Source of the DNA: Cupriavidus sp. MP-37
Lineage (GTDB): Bacteria; Pseudomonadota; Gammaproteobacteria; Burkholderiales; Burkholderiaceae
NCBI RefSeq assembly: GCF_020618415.1
Contig: NZ_CP085345.1
Coordinates: 124,001 to 188,000, forward strand
Direction: 5' to 3'
DNA: 64,000 nucleotides
The notes under the pieces were generated by a model that saw nothing but the letters and a program-made list of their open reading frames with translations, was not told where the DNA came from and did no database searches. A program made the position numbers and the translations under genes. Positions 15,005 to 22,166 of the stretch are shown here, one piece after another. The number at the start of each line of letters is the position of its first letter. The stretch's first letter is position 1.

Positions 15005-15439
15005 ATGGCAAAGAAAAAAATCCTGTTGCTCAATGCACTGATCGCGGCCTCGCGCGAGGGCGAGCTGGGCTGCCGCCGCGCCGCCACCGCCGCGGCCAAC
15101 CCCCACCTCAAGTCCGTGCTGACCAGCCGCGCCAATGCCTTCGCCCAGGCCGCGCATGAGCTGCGGGCGTGCCTGCTCGACCTGGGCGAGGTGCCCGCCG
15201 CTGGTCCCGCCTCCGCGGCGCGCAGCATCGGCAAGCACAGCTCCGACCGTGCCATCGTGCAGGCGATCAGCAAGCGCGAGCACGCCGTGCAGCGGCGCTA
15301 TGCGCGCGCGCTGCGCACGCATGTGCTGGGCTCGCGCGTGCGCGCCGTGGTGCGCCGGCAGTATCGCGGCGTGCAGCTGAACCATGAGCTGTTCCGGGTG
15401 CTGCGGCAGCAGTACCGCGTGCCGCAACAGCGGCCGTAG
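15005..15439 (+). CDS. DUF2383 / PA2169-family four-helix-bundle protein
   Basis: 144-residue soluble basic protein that resembles the PA2169-like DUF2383 family: helical, with a conserved start KKKILLLNALIAASREGELG and a Cys-containing segment HELRACLLDLGEV. The biochemical function of the family is unknown. Homologues often sit with general-stress or envelope genes, as here. It begins 36 bp after the small membrane protein, and the next gene starts 28 bp after its stop, consistent with a three-gene operon. The C-terminal half is rich in Arg (VRRQYRGVQLNHELFRVLRQ). Confidence 0.75.
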   Translation: MAKKKILLLNALIAASREGELGCRRAATAAANPHLKSVLTSRANAFAQAAHELRACLLDLGEVPAAGPASAARSIGKHSSDRAIVQAISKREHAVQRRYARALRTHVLGSRVRAVVRRQYRGVQLNHELFRVLRQQYRVPQQRP

Positions 15440-15467
15440 CCGGCCTGCATCGGACCAGAGCACTGCC

Positions 15468-16085
15468 ATGCCGGCCGACCTCCATGCCTTCGAACACGCT
15501 GCCCGGCTCGTGCTGATGTACGGGCTGGTGCCGCTGTGGCTGCTGGCGGGCGTGGGCGACTGGCTATGTCACCGGGCCACGCAGATCGAACGCAACGCCG
15601 GTGTCCCCGAATCCCTGCTGCACATGCTGATGCTGGCCGAAGTGGGCTTGCCGCTGCTGCTGGTGCTGTTCCTCGAGGTCAACGCGCTGGTGATCGCGGC
15701 GGTGCTGGCGGCGCTGGTGGTTCACGAGGCCACCGCCTGGTGGGACGTGCATTACGCCAGCAAGCGCCGCCGTATCGCGCCGGTCGAGCAGCACATGCAC
15801 AGCCTGCTGGAAGTGCTGCCGCTGGCCGCGGCATCGTATGTGGTGGTGTTGCACTGGGACCAGTTCCTCGCCTTGTTCGGGCGCGGCACCGAGCCGGCGC
15901 GCATGGCGCTGGCGTTGAAGGCGCAGCCGCTGCCGCCCGGCTATCTGGCCGGCCTGATGGTGGCGGTGGTGCTGCTGGCGGGGCTGCCCTACCTGGAAGA
16001 GCTATGGCGCTGCGTGCGCTGGCGCCGGCGCGAACGCGAAGCCCTGCTGGCGCAAGCGACGCGCGCCATGCGAGGCGACGGCTGA
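15468..16085 (+). CDS. Polytopic membrane protein, unknown function
   Basis: 205 residues with about five transmembrane segments: near 12-30 (LVLMYGLVPLWLLAGVGDWL), 48-65 and 68-84 (two adjacent helices), 108-125 (LEVLPLAAASYVVVLHW) and 158-175 (LAGLMVAVVLLAGLPYLEEL). Charged, polar residues CHRATQIERN and HEATAWWDVHYASKRRR lie between helices. His/Asp/Glu residues inside or next to the membrane segments could bind metal or haem, but I cannot assign a family. It is the last gene of the small operon starting at 14588. Its convergent neighbour is the secreted protein at 16172. Confidence 0.75.
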   Translation: MPADLHAFEHAARLVLMYGLVPLWLLAGVGDWLCHRATQIERNAGVPESLLHMLMLAEVGLPLLLVLFLEVNALVIAAVLAALVVHEATAWWDVHYASKRRRIAPVEQHMHSLLEVLPLAAASYVVVLHWDQFLALFGRGTEPARMALALKAQPLPPGYLAGLMVAVVLLAGLPYLEELWRCVRWRRREREALLAQATRAMRGDG

Positions 16086-16104
16086 CCTGCGGCGACGCCA
16101 GTCG

Positions 16105-16119
16105 ACCGGACGATCCGGT
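16105..16119. terminator. Short hairpin between convergent genes
   Basis: ACCGGA-CGA-TCCGGT is a perfect 6-bp stem with a 3-base loop between the convergent genes ending at 16085 and 16172. No T-run follows, so terminator function is only a positional guess. Confidence 0.25.
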
Positions 16120-16171
16120 GGCGGGCGCGGCAGGTCAGGGGAACACGGGTGAGTTCAGCGCACCCGGGCGC

Positions 16172-16516
16172 TTACTGCTTCGGCGCCGGATCCGGCGAAT
16201 CGCCCTTGGGGCCGCTTGGCGCATCGGCGGTGGGTGCGGCGGGCGCGCCTTGCTCGCGCGGCTTCTTGCTGCGCGCGGTATTCGAGGCCTTGTCCGACTT
16301 GGACTTCGATTTCTTCATGGTGTCCCTGGCGCCAGGGGCGGAAGCGGCGCCCATGTCGGTGGCGGCCGGCTGGTTGCGCGAGGACGGAGGTGAGCCTTCG
16401 ATCGGCGGCACGCTGGGGTTCGGCACGTTCGGCGACGCCGGTGCTTGTTGGGCAAAGGCCGGCAGGCAGAGCGCGGTGCCGACGACCAGTGCCGTGGTAG
16501 CGAGAGTACGTTTCAT
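16172..16516 (-). CDS. Small exported low-complexity protein
   Basis: 114 residues with a clear Sec signal peptide (MKRTLATTALVVGTALCLPA, cleavage probably after AFA before QQAPA). The mature part is Pro/Ala/Ser-rich with a Lys/Ser patch (MKKSKSKSDKASNT) and no recognisable domain. It is likely periplasmic and intrinsically disordered. The start is the fifth codon of the longest frame because GGAG lies seven bases upstream of that ATG. A similar disordered exported protein is encoded at 19599. Function unknown. Confidence 0.65.
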   Translation of the reverse strand: MKRTLATTALVVGTALCLPAFAQQAPASPNVPNPSVPPIEGSPPSSRNQPAATDMGAASAPGARDTMKKSKSKSDKASNTARSKKPREQGAPAAPTADAPSGPKGDSPDPAPKQ

Positions 16517-16597
16517 GATGGTCTCCATTGCAAGACTACGTCGGTCGGGCCCAGGGCCCTCGGGATTGCCGGCGTGCCGTTTCGGCGCGCCGGCGAT

Positions 16598-17188
16598 TCA
16601 TGCGCGCGGGTCGCGGCCTGGCCCGCTGCGCGCCAGTTGGTGGTAGTGGCAGATGCGTGCCAGCGCCCAGTCGGCGGCGGCTTCGCGCACGGCGTTGCGC
16701 GCGCCGGCAAAGCGGCGGGTTTCGGTAAAGGCCGCGATGCCCTGCGCGTGCGACAGCACGTCGTGGGCGGCATGGCCATGGCGGCGGAACACCCAGGCAA
16801 AGCATTGCGTGCCGGCGGGGATATCGCCGTCGCCGCCGCCATCGGCCACGCCGGTGTTGGCGATCGCCAGGTCCGCGCCGGTCAGCTGCATGGCGCCGCG
16901 CGCCATCGCCAGCGAGACCGCCTCGCTGGTCAGGCCATGGCGCCGGATGGTCTCCGGCGGGACGTGCAGCAGTTGTTCCTTGGCGGACGGCGAGTAGGCC
17001 ACGATCGCACAGCGCAGCACGTCGCCGCAGCCGGGCACCTCGGCGATGCGCGAGGCAATCAGGCCAGCGGTGCAGGATTCCGCCGTGACCACGTGCAGCC
17101 CGTGACGCAGCAGATAGCGCGCGATGCCGACGTTATTGCTGCCGCCTGCGCCGCCGTGGCTCATCGCAATCACTCGCAGGTTCTCCAT
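16598..17188 (-). CDS. CinA C-terminal-type amidohydrolase (PncC-like)
   Basis: 196-residue stand-alone CinA-C domain. The family deamidates nicotinamide mononucleotide to nicotinate mononucleotide in pyridine-nucleotide salvage. Motif AESCTAG carries the likely catalytic Ser38, with Tyr65 and Lys70 in AYSPSAKEQLL. The glycine-rich loop ANTGVADGGG corresponds to the usual GxAGPxG segment but is altered, so activity on NMN is uncertain. The protein has about 15-20 extra residues at each end compared with E. coli PncC. It is transcribed divergently from the flavin reductase gene at 17439. A strong sigma-54-like promoter lies 33 bp upstream of its start. Confidence 0.85.
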   Translation of the reverse strand: MENLRVIAMSHGGAGGSNNVGIARYLLRHGLHVVTAESCTAGLIASRIAEVPGCGDVLRCAIVAYSPSAKEQLLHVPPETIRRHGLTSEAVSLAMARGAMQLTGADLAIANTGVADGGGDGDIPAGTQCFAWVFRRHGHAAHDVLSHAQGIAAFTETRRFAGARNAVREAAADWALARICHYHQLARSGPGRDPRA

Positions 17189-17220
17189 TGCGGTATCCGC
17201 AGTCGATTTCCCGCCAAGGC

Positions 17221-17237
17221 GGCAGGTTCCGTGCCAG
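17221..17237 (-). promoter_or_regulatory. Candidate sigma-54 promoter of the CinA-like gene
   Basis: The minus strand reads CTGGCACGGAACCTGCC. The -24 box TGGCAC is perfect, GG-N10-GC spacing is kept, and 9 of 11 consensus positions match. The predicted start near 17210 is about 22 bases before the ATG at 17188. It faces away from the promoter pair at 17378-17404. Confidence 0.55.
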
Positions 17238-17345
17238 CACCGTGGATGGCGGACGCGCTGCGCCGCAGGGACAGCGCGCCACCGATGGCGGCAGCGGCGG
17301 ATCCAAATGCGGGGAAAAATGTACATGCAGCGCCGGAGCGCGCCT

Positions 17346-17356
17346 GTAAAAGCTGC
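17346..17356 (+). promoter_or_regulatory. A-rich element GTAAAAGCTGC, candidate enhancer site
   Basis: Fits the pattern GTAAAARYTRC also seen at 14438 and 42657. It lies between two divergent sigma-54-like promoters: 109 bp upstream of the CinA-facing one and 31 bp upstream of the -24 box at 17388. Inferred binding site of an activator not encoded here. Confidence 0.4.
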
Positions 17357-17377
17357 GCGCCGCGCGCCGCGCATACG

Positions 17378-17404
17378 TGGCACGGCGGTGGCGCTCATCT
17401 TGCA
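17378..17404 (+). promoter_or_regulatory. Two overlapping candidate sigma-54 promoters for the flavin reductase gene
   Basis: Two GG-N10-GC elements overlap with an 11-base shift. TGGCACGGCGGTGGC (17378-17392) has a perfect -24 box, 9 of 11 overall. TGGCGCTCATCTTGCA (17389-17404) has a perfect TTGCA -12 box, 10 of 11 overall. The second predicts a start near 17415, about 24 bases before the ATG at 17439. I cannot tell from sequence whether one or both are used. Confidence 0.55.
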
Positions 17405-17438
17405 TGTCTCCCGCGCAACGACCTGTACGGAGAGCGCC

Positions 17439-18602
17439 ATGCCCGAGCAGCCGCCAAAGCCGCCCACGCCCCCTGTGCCACCGCATGGTCCCGCAGCCGA
17501 TGCGCCGCGCGCGCCGCGCCACGCCGGCAATCCCGAGGACGTGCGCAGGGGCCAGGTAACCAGCCCGCTGCCGCGCGCAGTCTTTCGCCAGCGCTTCCTG
17601 GCGCGCTTTACCGATCCGGCCTACCGGCAGGAGGACGAAGCGCTCGACCGCCTCGAGCGCATTGCGTGGGATGCCTATGCGCAAAGCCGCAAGGCGCCGC
17701 TCACGCACAAGGCGGGCGCCGGCTATGCCGACCCGGACTACGACCTCTCCGACGAATGGCGCGCCGCCAGCGAGGCGGTGCGCGTGGCCCAGCAGCGCCA
17801 GGCCGATCCGGCCACGCGTTCGCGCGTGCTGCTGATCTGCGCGGCCTCGCGCAACGATTACACCTGCCCGGGTGAAATGTCGAAGTCCTGGCGCCTGGCC
17901 GGGCTTGCGCGCGAGCGGCTGGCAGCGCAGGGCATCGAGGTCGACCTGCTCGACCTGAGCCACCTGGCCTCCGACCCGCAACTGCACATCCATCCGTGCA
18001 AGGGCTGCGTATCGACTGCGATGCCGCTGTGCCACTGGCCGTGCAGCTGTTATCCCAACCATGCGCTGGGCCAGGTCAATGACTGGATGAACGAGATCTA
18101 CCCGCGCTGGGCCGCCTGCCACGGCGTGCTGATCGTCACGCCGGTGTACTGGTACCAGGCCAGCAGCCCGCTCAAGCTGATGATGGACCGGCTGGTCTGC
18201 GCCGATGGCGGCAACCCGGATCCCACCAGCACGCACGGCAAGGACGTGACGCGGGCCAAGGCGATCGAGCTGTCGGGCTGGGACTATCCCAAGCACCTGG
18301 CCGGGCGCGCCTACGGGCTGGTGGTGCACGGCGACGTCGCCGGCATCGAAGGCGTGCGCCGCGCGCTGTCGGACTGGCTGGACTGGATGGGACTGATCGA
18401 TGCCGGCGCCCAGGCGCGGCTGGACCGGTATATCGGCTACTACGAGCCTTATGCCACCAGCCACGTCGCGCTGGACCACGATACCGGCGTGCAGGGCGAA
18501 GTCGACAACGTGGCGCGCGCGCTGGCTTGCGCGGTCGAGCAGCTGCGCCATGGCCAACTGCGCACGGCGGACCAGGGCCTGGTGGCGCCGCGGCAGAAAT
18601 AG
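17439..18602 (+). CDS. NAD(P)H-dependent flavin oxidoreductase, flavodoxin fold, cysteine-rich
   Basis: 387-residue protein with a Pro-rich N-terminal tail of about 60 residues and then an NADPH-dependent FMN-reductase-type flavodoxin domain starting near residue 128 (RVLLICAASRND). The FMN-binding loop PVYWYQASSPLKLMMDRLV is clear. A notable cluster, CKGC followed by CHWPCSC, gives five cysteines within 19 residues. This resembles iron-sulfur flavoproteins and could hold an Fe-S cluster or other metal. The RBS is ACGGAGAG. Members act on quinones, nitro compounds, chromate or unknown acceptors; the substrate here is unknown. It has its own sigma-54-like promoter and is followed after 56 bp by BON genes. 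Confidence 0.82.
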   Translation: MPEQPPKPPTPPVPPHGPAADAPRAPRHAGNPEDVRRGQVTSPLPRAVFRQRFLARFTDPAYRQEDEALDRLERIAWDAYAQSRKAPLTHKAGAGYADPDYDLSDEWRAASEAVRVAQQRQADPATRSRVLLICAASRNDYTCPGEMSKSWRLAGLARERLAAQGIEVDLLDLSHLASDPQLHIHPCKGCVSTAMPLCHWPCSCYPNHALGQVNDWMNEIYPRWAACHGVLIVTPVYWYQASSPLKLMMDRLVCADGGNPDPTSTHGKDVTRAKAIELSGWDYPKHLAGRAYGLVVHGDVAGIEGVRRALSDWLDWMGLIDAGAQARLDRYIGYYEPYATSHVALDHDTGVQGEVDNVARALACAVEQLRHGQLRTADQGLVAPRQK

Positions 18603-18658
18603 CGCAAGCGCTGACAGCAACCCCGCTGGCCGCCGCGGCGGGACGAACGGAGGCAACG

Positions 18659-19213
18659 ATGGATCGCAGAGACAACTGGCGCGGCCGCCCATGGCACGAA
18701 AGTGCCGTGCCCGAGGCCGATATGCGCAGCCACTACGTGGGTGCCTATGGCGTGTACGACTATGACCAGCCCGTCGACCCCGGCGAATTCGGTGGCGGCC
18801 GCGGTACCGGGGAATGGCGGCCGCGCGATACCCAGGCGCCGCCAGCCCGGGGCATGGCCGATCCCTACCGCCAGTTCACCGGCTACAACGAGCGCATGGA
18901 CCTCTACCGCGGCGGCACGGAACACCGGCGGCCGGTCGGGCCGCGCAACTACCAGCGCAGCGATGAGCGCATCCTCGAAGACCTGTGCGAGCAACTGACG
19001 CGCAGTGGCCGGCTCGACCTGAACGAGGTCGAGGTGCGGGTCGAGCAGGGCGTGGTCACGCTGGAGGGCAGCGTGCCGGATCGCCACCAGAAGTACCGCA
19101 TCGAGGATATTGCCGACGAGGTCTTCGGCGTCAGGGACCTGGTCAACCACTTGCGGGTGGTCAGGGCGTCCGGGGCCGAAGGCCACCCCGGCCACGGCAT
19201 GCGCATGTATTGA
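18659..19213 (+). CDS. BON-domain protein
   Basis: 184 residues. The first 95 are hydrophilic and rich in Tyr, Arg, Gly and Pro, with no predicted signal peptide. A BON domain follows (about 98-168; DERILEDLCEQLTRSGRLDL, then VTLEGSVPDRHQKYRIEDI, ending DLVNHLRVV). BON domains bind phospholipid or support envelope integrity during osmotic stress in OsmY-type proteins. The absence of a Sec signal suggests a cytoplasmic or membrane-surface role, unlike OsmY. The RBS GGAGGCAACG is strong. The next gene, a second BON protein, starts 23 bp after its stop, so they are probably cotranscribed. Confidence 0.82.
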   Translation: MDRRDNWRGRPWHESAVPEADMRSHYVGAYGVYDYDQPVDPGEFGGGRGTGEWRPRDTQAPPARGMADPYRQFTGYNERMDLYRGGTEHRRPVGPRNYQRSDERILEDLCEQLTRSGRLDLNEVEVRVEQGVVTLEGSVPDRHQKYRIEDIADEVFGVRDLVNHLRVVRASGAEGHPGHGMRMY

Positions 19214-19236
19214 GGCGGCGGCGCGGAGGCCCGGCC

Positions 19237-19512
19237 ATGCCCGATTCCCCGAGGACGGACACCAACCCGCGCGGCAACGCCGTCGGCGCGGCCGACACGG
19301 CGCTGCAGGCATCGCTGTGCGAGCGCTTGTGGGAGAGCGGACTCGACGTCAGCGAGATTGCGCTGGACGTGGCGCAAGGCCGCATCACGCTGCGCGGCGC
19401 GATCGGCAGCGCCGCCGACCGCGACGCGGTCGAGGCCTGCGTGCGCGCGAGCGCCGGCGGGCGCGACGTCGTCAATCACATCGAGGTCGCGCCCGACCGC
19501 ACCGGGGGGTGA
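19237..19512 (+). CDS. Short single BON-domain protein
   Basis: 91 residues, almost entirely one BON domain (LCERLWESGLDVSEIALDVA, then GRITLRGAIGSAADRDAVEA, ending GGRDVVNHIEVAPDR). No signal peptide. It lies 23 bp after the larger BON gene and has a GGAGG ribosome site. The domain aligns well with the one in its neighbour (both end DVVNH or DLVNH), suggesting local duplication. Probably acts with the neighbour; role unknown beyond the envelope-stress association of the family. Confidence 0.75.
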   Translation: MPDSPRTDTNPRGNAVGAADTALQASLCERLWESGLDVSEIALDVAQGRITLRGAIGSAADRDAVEACVRASAGGRDVVNHIEVAPDRTGG

Positions 19513-19522
19513 GCCGTGTGCG

Positions 19523-19539
19523 CTGGCATGGCTTTCGCA
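19523..19539 (+). promoter_or_regulatory. Candidate sigma-54 promoter of the 19599 gene
   Basis: CTGGCATGGCTTTCGCA keeps GG-N10-GC (GG 19525, GC 19537) and matches 9 of 11 positions. The predicted start near 19550 leaves about 49 bases before the ATG at 19599. No GTAAAARYTRC element is visible upstream, because that stretch is coding. Confidence 0.45.
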
Positions 19540-19598
19540 ACAGCGGCAGATCCGGCCACGCGAAATGCCGCTGGCCGTTCCCGAGGAAGGAGACTGTC

Positions 19599-19916
19599 AT
19601 GAGACACACTGCGATCCTTGCGCTGGCCGCGCTGCTCAGCATGCCCGCGTGGGCCCAGACCACCACCACGCGCCCCGGCGCCGACACGCGCGCGCCGGGC
19701 ACGTCGGCGTCGGACGTCATGCCGGGCCAGGGCGACACGCGCCGCGCCACGCCCGCGACGCCGGCCACACCGGCCACCCCGGGCGGCCACGGCACCCACG
19801 CCACGCCGGCAACGCCCGCCACGCCTGCCAGCCCCGCCGTGAACGAGGGGCCGCAATCGCCGCAACGGTATGACTATCCGGCGTCGGAACCGAAGGCGCC
19901 CAAGAGCCGCAAGTAG
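19599..19916 (+). CDS. Exported low-complexity protein with Ala-Thr-Pro repeats
   Basis: 105 residues. It has a signal peptide MRHTAILALAALLSMPAWA, then a Thr/Arg/Gly stretch and two blocks of tandem ATP tripeptides (about residues 50-60 and 67-76) separated by GGHGTH. A charged tail ends in KSRK. No domain is recognised; it is probably a disordered periplasmic or surface protein. The RBS is AGGAAGGAGA. The tandem triplets at DNA level (GCCACGCCG-type units) could change length by slippage. A sigma-54-like promoter lies 60 bp upstream, linking it to the other stress-type genes nearby. Confidence 0.7.
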   Translation: MRHTAILALAALLSMPAWAQTTTTRPGADTRAPGTSASDVMPGQGDTRRATPATPATPATPGGHGTHATPATPATPASPAVNEGPQSPQRYDYPASEPKAPKSRK

Positions 19917-19961
19917 TTGCCACCCGGCAGCCGGGGCCGCACACAGGGCCTGGCCAGTGTT

Positions 19962-21347
19962 TCAGAGTCCCGAAGGCCAGGTTTCCGGCGCGCCCGGCAC
20001 CGGCGCCGCCGGCAGCGCCGGCACCGCGCTGCTGCGGTCGAACCACGCCAGCACGTCGAACTGCCGCGGCAGGATGGCGCGCGCGTAGTGGCTCTGCAGT
20101 TCAGTCTCCGGCCGGTAGATCACGCCGATGAAGCGCTCCTGCCGCGCCGGCATCAGCAGTTCGCGCAGTTCGGCGTGCACCGCGCTGCCATCACCGTCAG
20201 CCACGCCGCCGCCGCGCAAGTCGGTCCAGCCCTGCGCATGGCCGGCCGCGTGGAACAGGTGCTCGTAGCTGTCCGGCCGCGCGGGACGCACCTGCTTGAT
20301 TTCCATGGGCCCGTCCCACGAAGTTGCCGCCGCGACGGTGCCGTCGTAGGTGCTGAAGCCGACCAGCGCGGCGGCGTCGCCGAAGGCCTCGCGGCATAGC
20401 TGGCCGATATTCAGCTGGCCCTGGCTGATGCCCATTTCGGTCTGCGCGGCATCCCCGATATGCGAGTTGTGCGCCCACACCACCGCGCGCGCTTCCGGCC
20501 CATGGGCGTGCAGCAACTGCGACAGGGTCTCGAACATATGCGTGTCGCGCAGGTTCCAGCTGTCGTCGCTGCCGTGGTACATGACGCGGTAATAGCGTTC
20601 GGCCGACGCCACCAGGCGCGCGTTCTGCGCGGCATCGAGGAAGTCTTCGTGCCCGGCGCGCGCATAGGCCAGGCGCTTGTCGAGCAAGGCCTGCAACTGC
20701 CCGACCACCGCGTCCTCGCAGTCGGCATGGGTGCCGTGCAGCACGGCGCGGCCGTAGCGCGCCGGGTCGCGCCGCCATGGCTCCAGGCAGCCATAGCGTT
20801 CGCGCGCGGCCTGTGCGGCGCGCGGGTCGACGCCTTCCAGGTAGGCCAGCACCGCCGCCATCGACGCGCCCAGACTGTAGATGTCGAGACCGAAGAAACC
20901 GGCACGCCGGGCGGGCGCGAGCGCGGCATTGTGCGCGTGCAGCCAGCGGATAAAGCGCGCCACTTCGAGGTTGCGCCACATCCAGACCGGGAAGCGCGTA
21001 AAGGCCGCGCCGGGGGACTCGGCGGGTTGCTGCGGGCGGCCGCGCACGTGGCGGTCCACCGCGGCGGCGTCCGGCCAGTCTGCTTCCACCGCAATGATGC
21101 GGAAGCCGTGCCGCGCCACCAGCTGCGCGGTCAGCGCGGCGCGGGCGTGGTAGAACTCGGCGGTGCCGTGCGTGCTCTCGCCCAGCAGCACCACGCGGTG
21201 CCCGCCGAGCCGGTCGGCCAGCGCCGCGGCACTGTTGGCAAAGGCGCCGGTGAAGGGGCTTTCGGCCGCGTGGTCGACGGCCGGCCACGGCACGGTCGCG
21301 GCCGCGATGGCGGCCACGGCGTGTGGGTCGGCCCGGTGTCGTGGCAT
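19962..21347 (-). CDS. Erythromycin-esterase family protein
   Basis: 461 residues of the erythromycin esterase (EreA/EreB-like) superfamily. Motif VVLLGESTHGTAEFYHARAA near residue 53 carries the conserved Glu/His of the active site. The block AVEADWPDAAAVDRHV follows, and a second His motif is VWAHNSHIGDA. Many members are not antibiotic-resistance enzymes; the natural substrate of the chromosomal proteobacterial forms is unknown, so resistance should not be assumed. It starts 59 bp after DUF2188, with a strong hairpin in the gap. No good ribosome site is visible before the ATG. Confidence 0.85.
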   Translation of the reverse strand: MPRHRADPHAVAAIAAATVPWPAVDHAAESPFTGAFANSAAALADRLGGHRVVLLGESTHGTAEFYHARAALTAQLVARHGFRIIAVEADWPDAAAVDRHVRGRPQQPAESPGAAFTRFPVWMWRNLEVARFIRWLHAHNAALAPARRAGFFGLDIYSLGASMAAVLAYLEGVDPRAAQAARERYGCLEPWRRDPARYGRAVLHGTHADCEDAVVGQLQALLDKRLAYARAGHEDFLDAAQNARLVASAERYYRVMYHGSDDSWNLRDTHMFETLSQLLHAHGPEARAVVWAHNSHIGDAAQTEMGISQGQLNIGQLCREAFGDAAALVGFSTYDGTVAAATSWDGPMEIKQVRPARPDSYEHLFHAAGHAQGWTDLRGGGVADGDGSAVHAELRELLMPARQERFIGVIYRPETELQSHYARAILPRQFDVLAWFDRSSAVPALPAAPVPGAPETWPSGL

Positions 21348-21357
21348 GGTCGCGCGG

Positions 21358-21380
21358 GCTGCCGGCCGCGTGCCGGCAGC
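21358..21380 (-). terminator. Hairpin between DUF2188 and the esterase gene
   Basis: GCTGCCGGC-CGCGT-GCCGGCAGC forms a perfect 9-bp GC-rich stem with a 5-base loop, 10 bases before the esterase ATG on the minus strand. No T-run follows. It could attenuate read-through from DUF2188 or mask the esterase ribosome site. Confidence 0.35.
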
Positions 21381-21406
21381 CTCAGCGTTGCGGCAGGCAG
21401 TGCGGA

Positions 21407-21628
21407 TCAGCCGTGAATGGCGCGGGGATCGTGGCCAAAGCTGTTGCGCGAGCGGATCTGGCCGTCGCGGCCATGAATCAGCAATTCGACGTGCTCGCGC
21501 TGGGCCTGCGAGGTGCCGGCGGCGACCGCCTCTTCCTGCGTGGCGTGGTGCGATTCGGCGTAGCGTGCGCCTTCGTGGATGACGTCCCAGCCTTCGTCGT
21601 GCGGAACGACGTGTATGTTGCTGCCCAT
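21407..21628 (-). CDS. DUF2188 protein
   Basis: 73-residue small soluble protein of the DUF2188 family, recognised by HVVPHDEGWDVIHEGARYAE and the C-terminal VELLIHGRDGQIRSRNSFG. The fold is a small beta-rich domain whose role is unknown; homologues are common stress-linked orphans in proteobacteria. The ATG follows a GAGGAGA ribosome site. It is transcribed toward the esterase gene, with a hairpin between. Confidence 0.85.
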   Translation of the reverse strand: MGSNIHVVPHDEGWDVIHEGARYAESHHATQEEAVAAGTSQAQREHVELLIHGRDGQIRSRNSFGHDPRAIHG

Positions 21629-21801
21629 GTCGGGTCTCCTCGGATATCGGTCCTTTTATTGTGGTCGATCTGCGCGGGCTGTCTATCCGGCGGCGTCTGA
21701 CAGGCGCGAAGCGCTTCCGGTTCCACTTTCCGATGGAAATCCCTGGTTATTTATCCGGCCTCTTGTAAGCTGGACTTGGATCGCAATCAGAGGAGCGGAC
21801 C

Positions 21802-22110
21802 ATGCGAGCAAGATTTGCCAGGGGGCTGACGCAGTCGCCGGTGACCGTGGTGGCCCGGGCGTTCGACGGAGAAGCGGTGCGCACTCCCCAGGTGGGCGAC
21901 CTGGTGACGGTGTATAGCCAGGACCAGGACACCGAATTCAATATCCGCCTGTGCGAGGCCGTCGAGCCCGGCCGCTGGCGCGGCGTGGTCTACGCGATCG
22001 GCCGCGGACAGGACGTGCTGGTCACCGCCGAAGGGCTGGAGATCGACGATGTGGTCGAGGTGATGCGGGAGGAAATCGCCTCCGTGATTCCCTGCGGCCG
22101 ATCCCACTGA
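21802..22110 (+). CDS. Conserved-looking small protein of unknown function
   Basis: 102 residues. I do not recognise a family. The protein is soluble, with a beta-strand pattern (VTVVARAF, DLVTVYSQ, TEFNIRLCEA, RWRGVVYAIG) suggesting a small barrel. It has one Cys near residue 52 and an acidic segment LEIDDVVEVMREEI. The RBS is AGAGGAGCGG. It is transcribed divergently from DUF2188 across a 173-bp, locally AT-rich gap and ends at a hairpin shared with the MFS gene. Confidence 0.65.
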   Translation: MRARFARGLTQSPVTVVARAFDGEAVRTPQVGDLVTVYSQDQDTEFNIRLCEAVEPGRWRGVVYAIGRGQDVLVTAEGLEIDDVVEVMREEIASVIPCGRSH

Positions 22111-22113
22111 ACG

Positions 22114-22133
22114 CCGCACCCGTGCGGGTGCGG
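22114..22133. terminator. Bidirectional hairpin terminator
   Basis: CCGCACCC-GTGC-GGGTGCGG is an 8-bp perfect stem with a 4-base loop, four bases after the stop of the 21802 gene and before the stop of the convergent MFS gene. There is no strong T-tract, as is common in very GC-rich genomes. Confidence 0.5.
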
Positions 22134-22166
22134 GCCATCCGGAATTGACGTTGCCCGGGACCGGCC

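Noticed and set aside
19962..21347. Macrolide resistance gene
   Set aside because: Family membership alone does not show resistance. Chromosomal erythromycin-esterase homologues of this type are widespread with unknown substrates.
14463..21740. CCGATGGAAAT present at both 14463 and 21730 in intergenic DNA
   Set aside because: Only two copies, with different surroundings and no consistent spacing to a promoter. Not enough to call a site.
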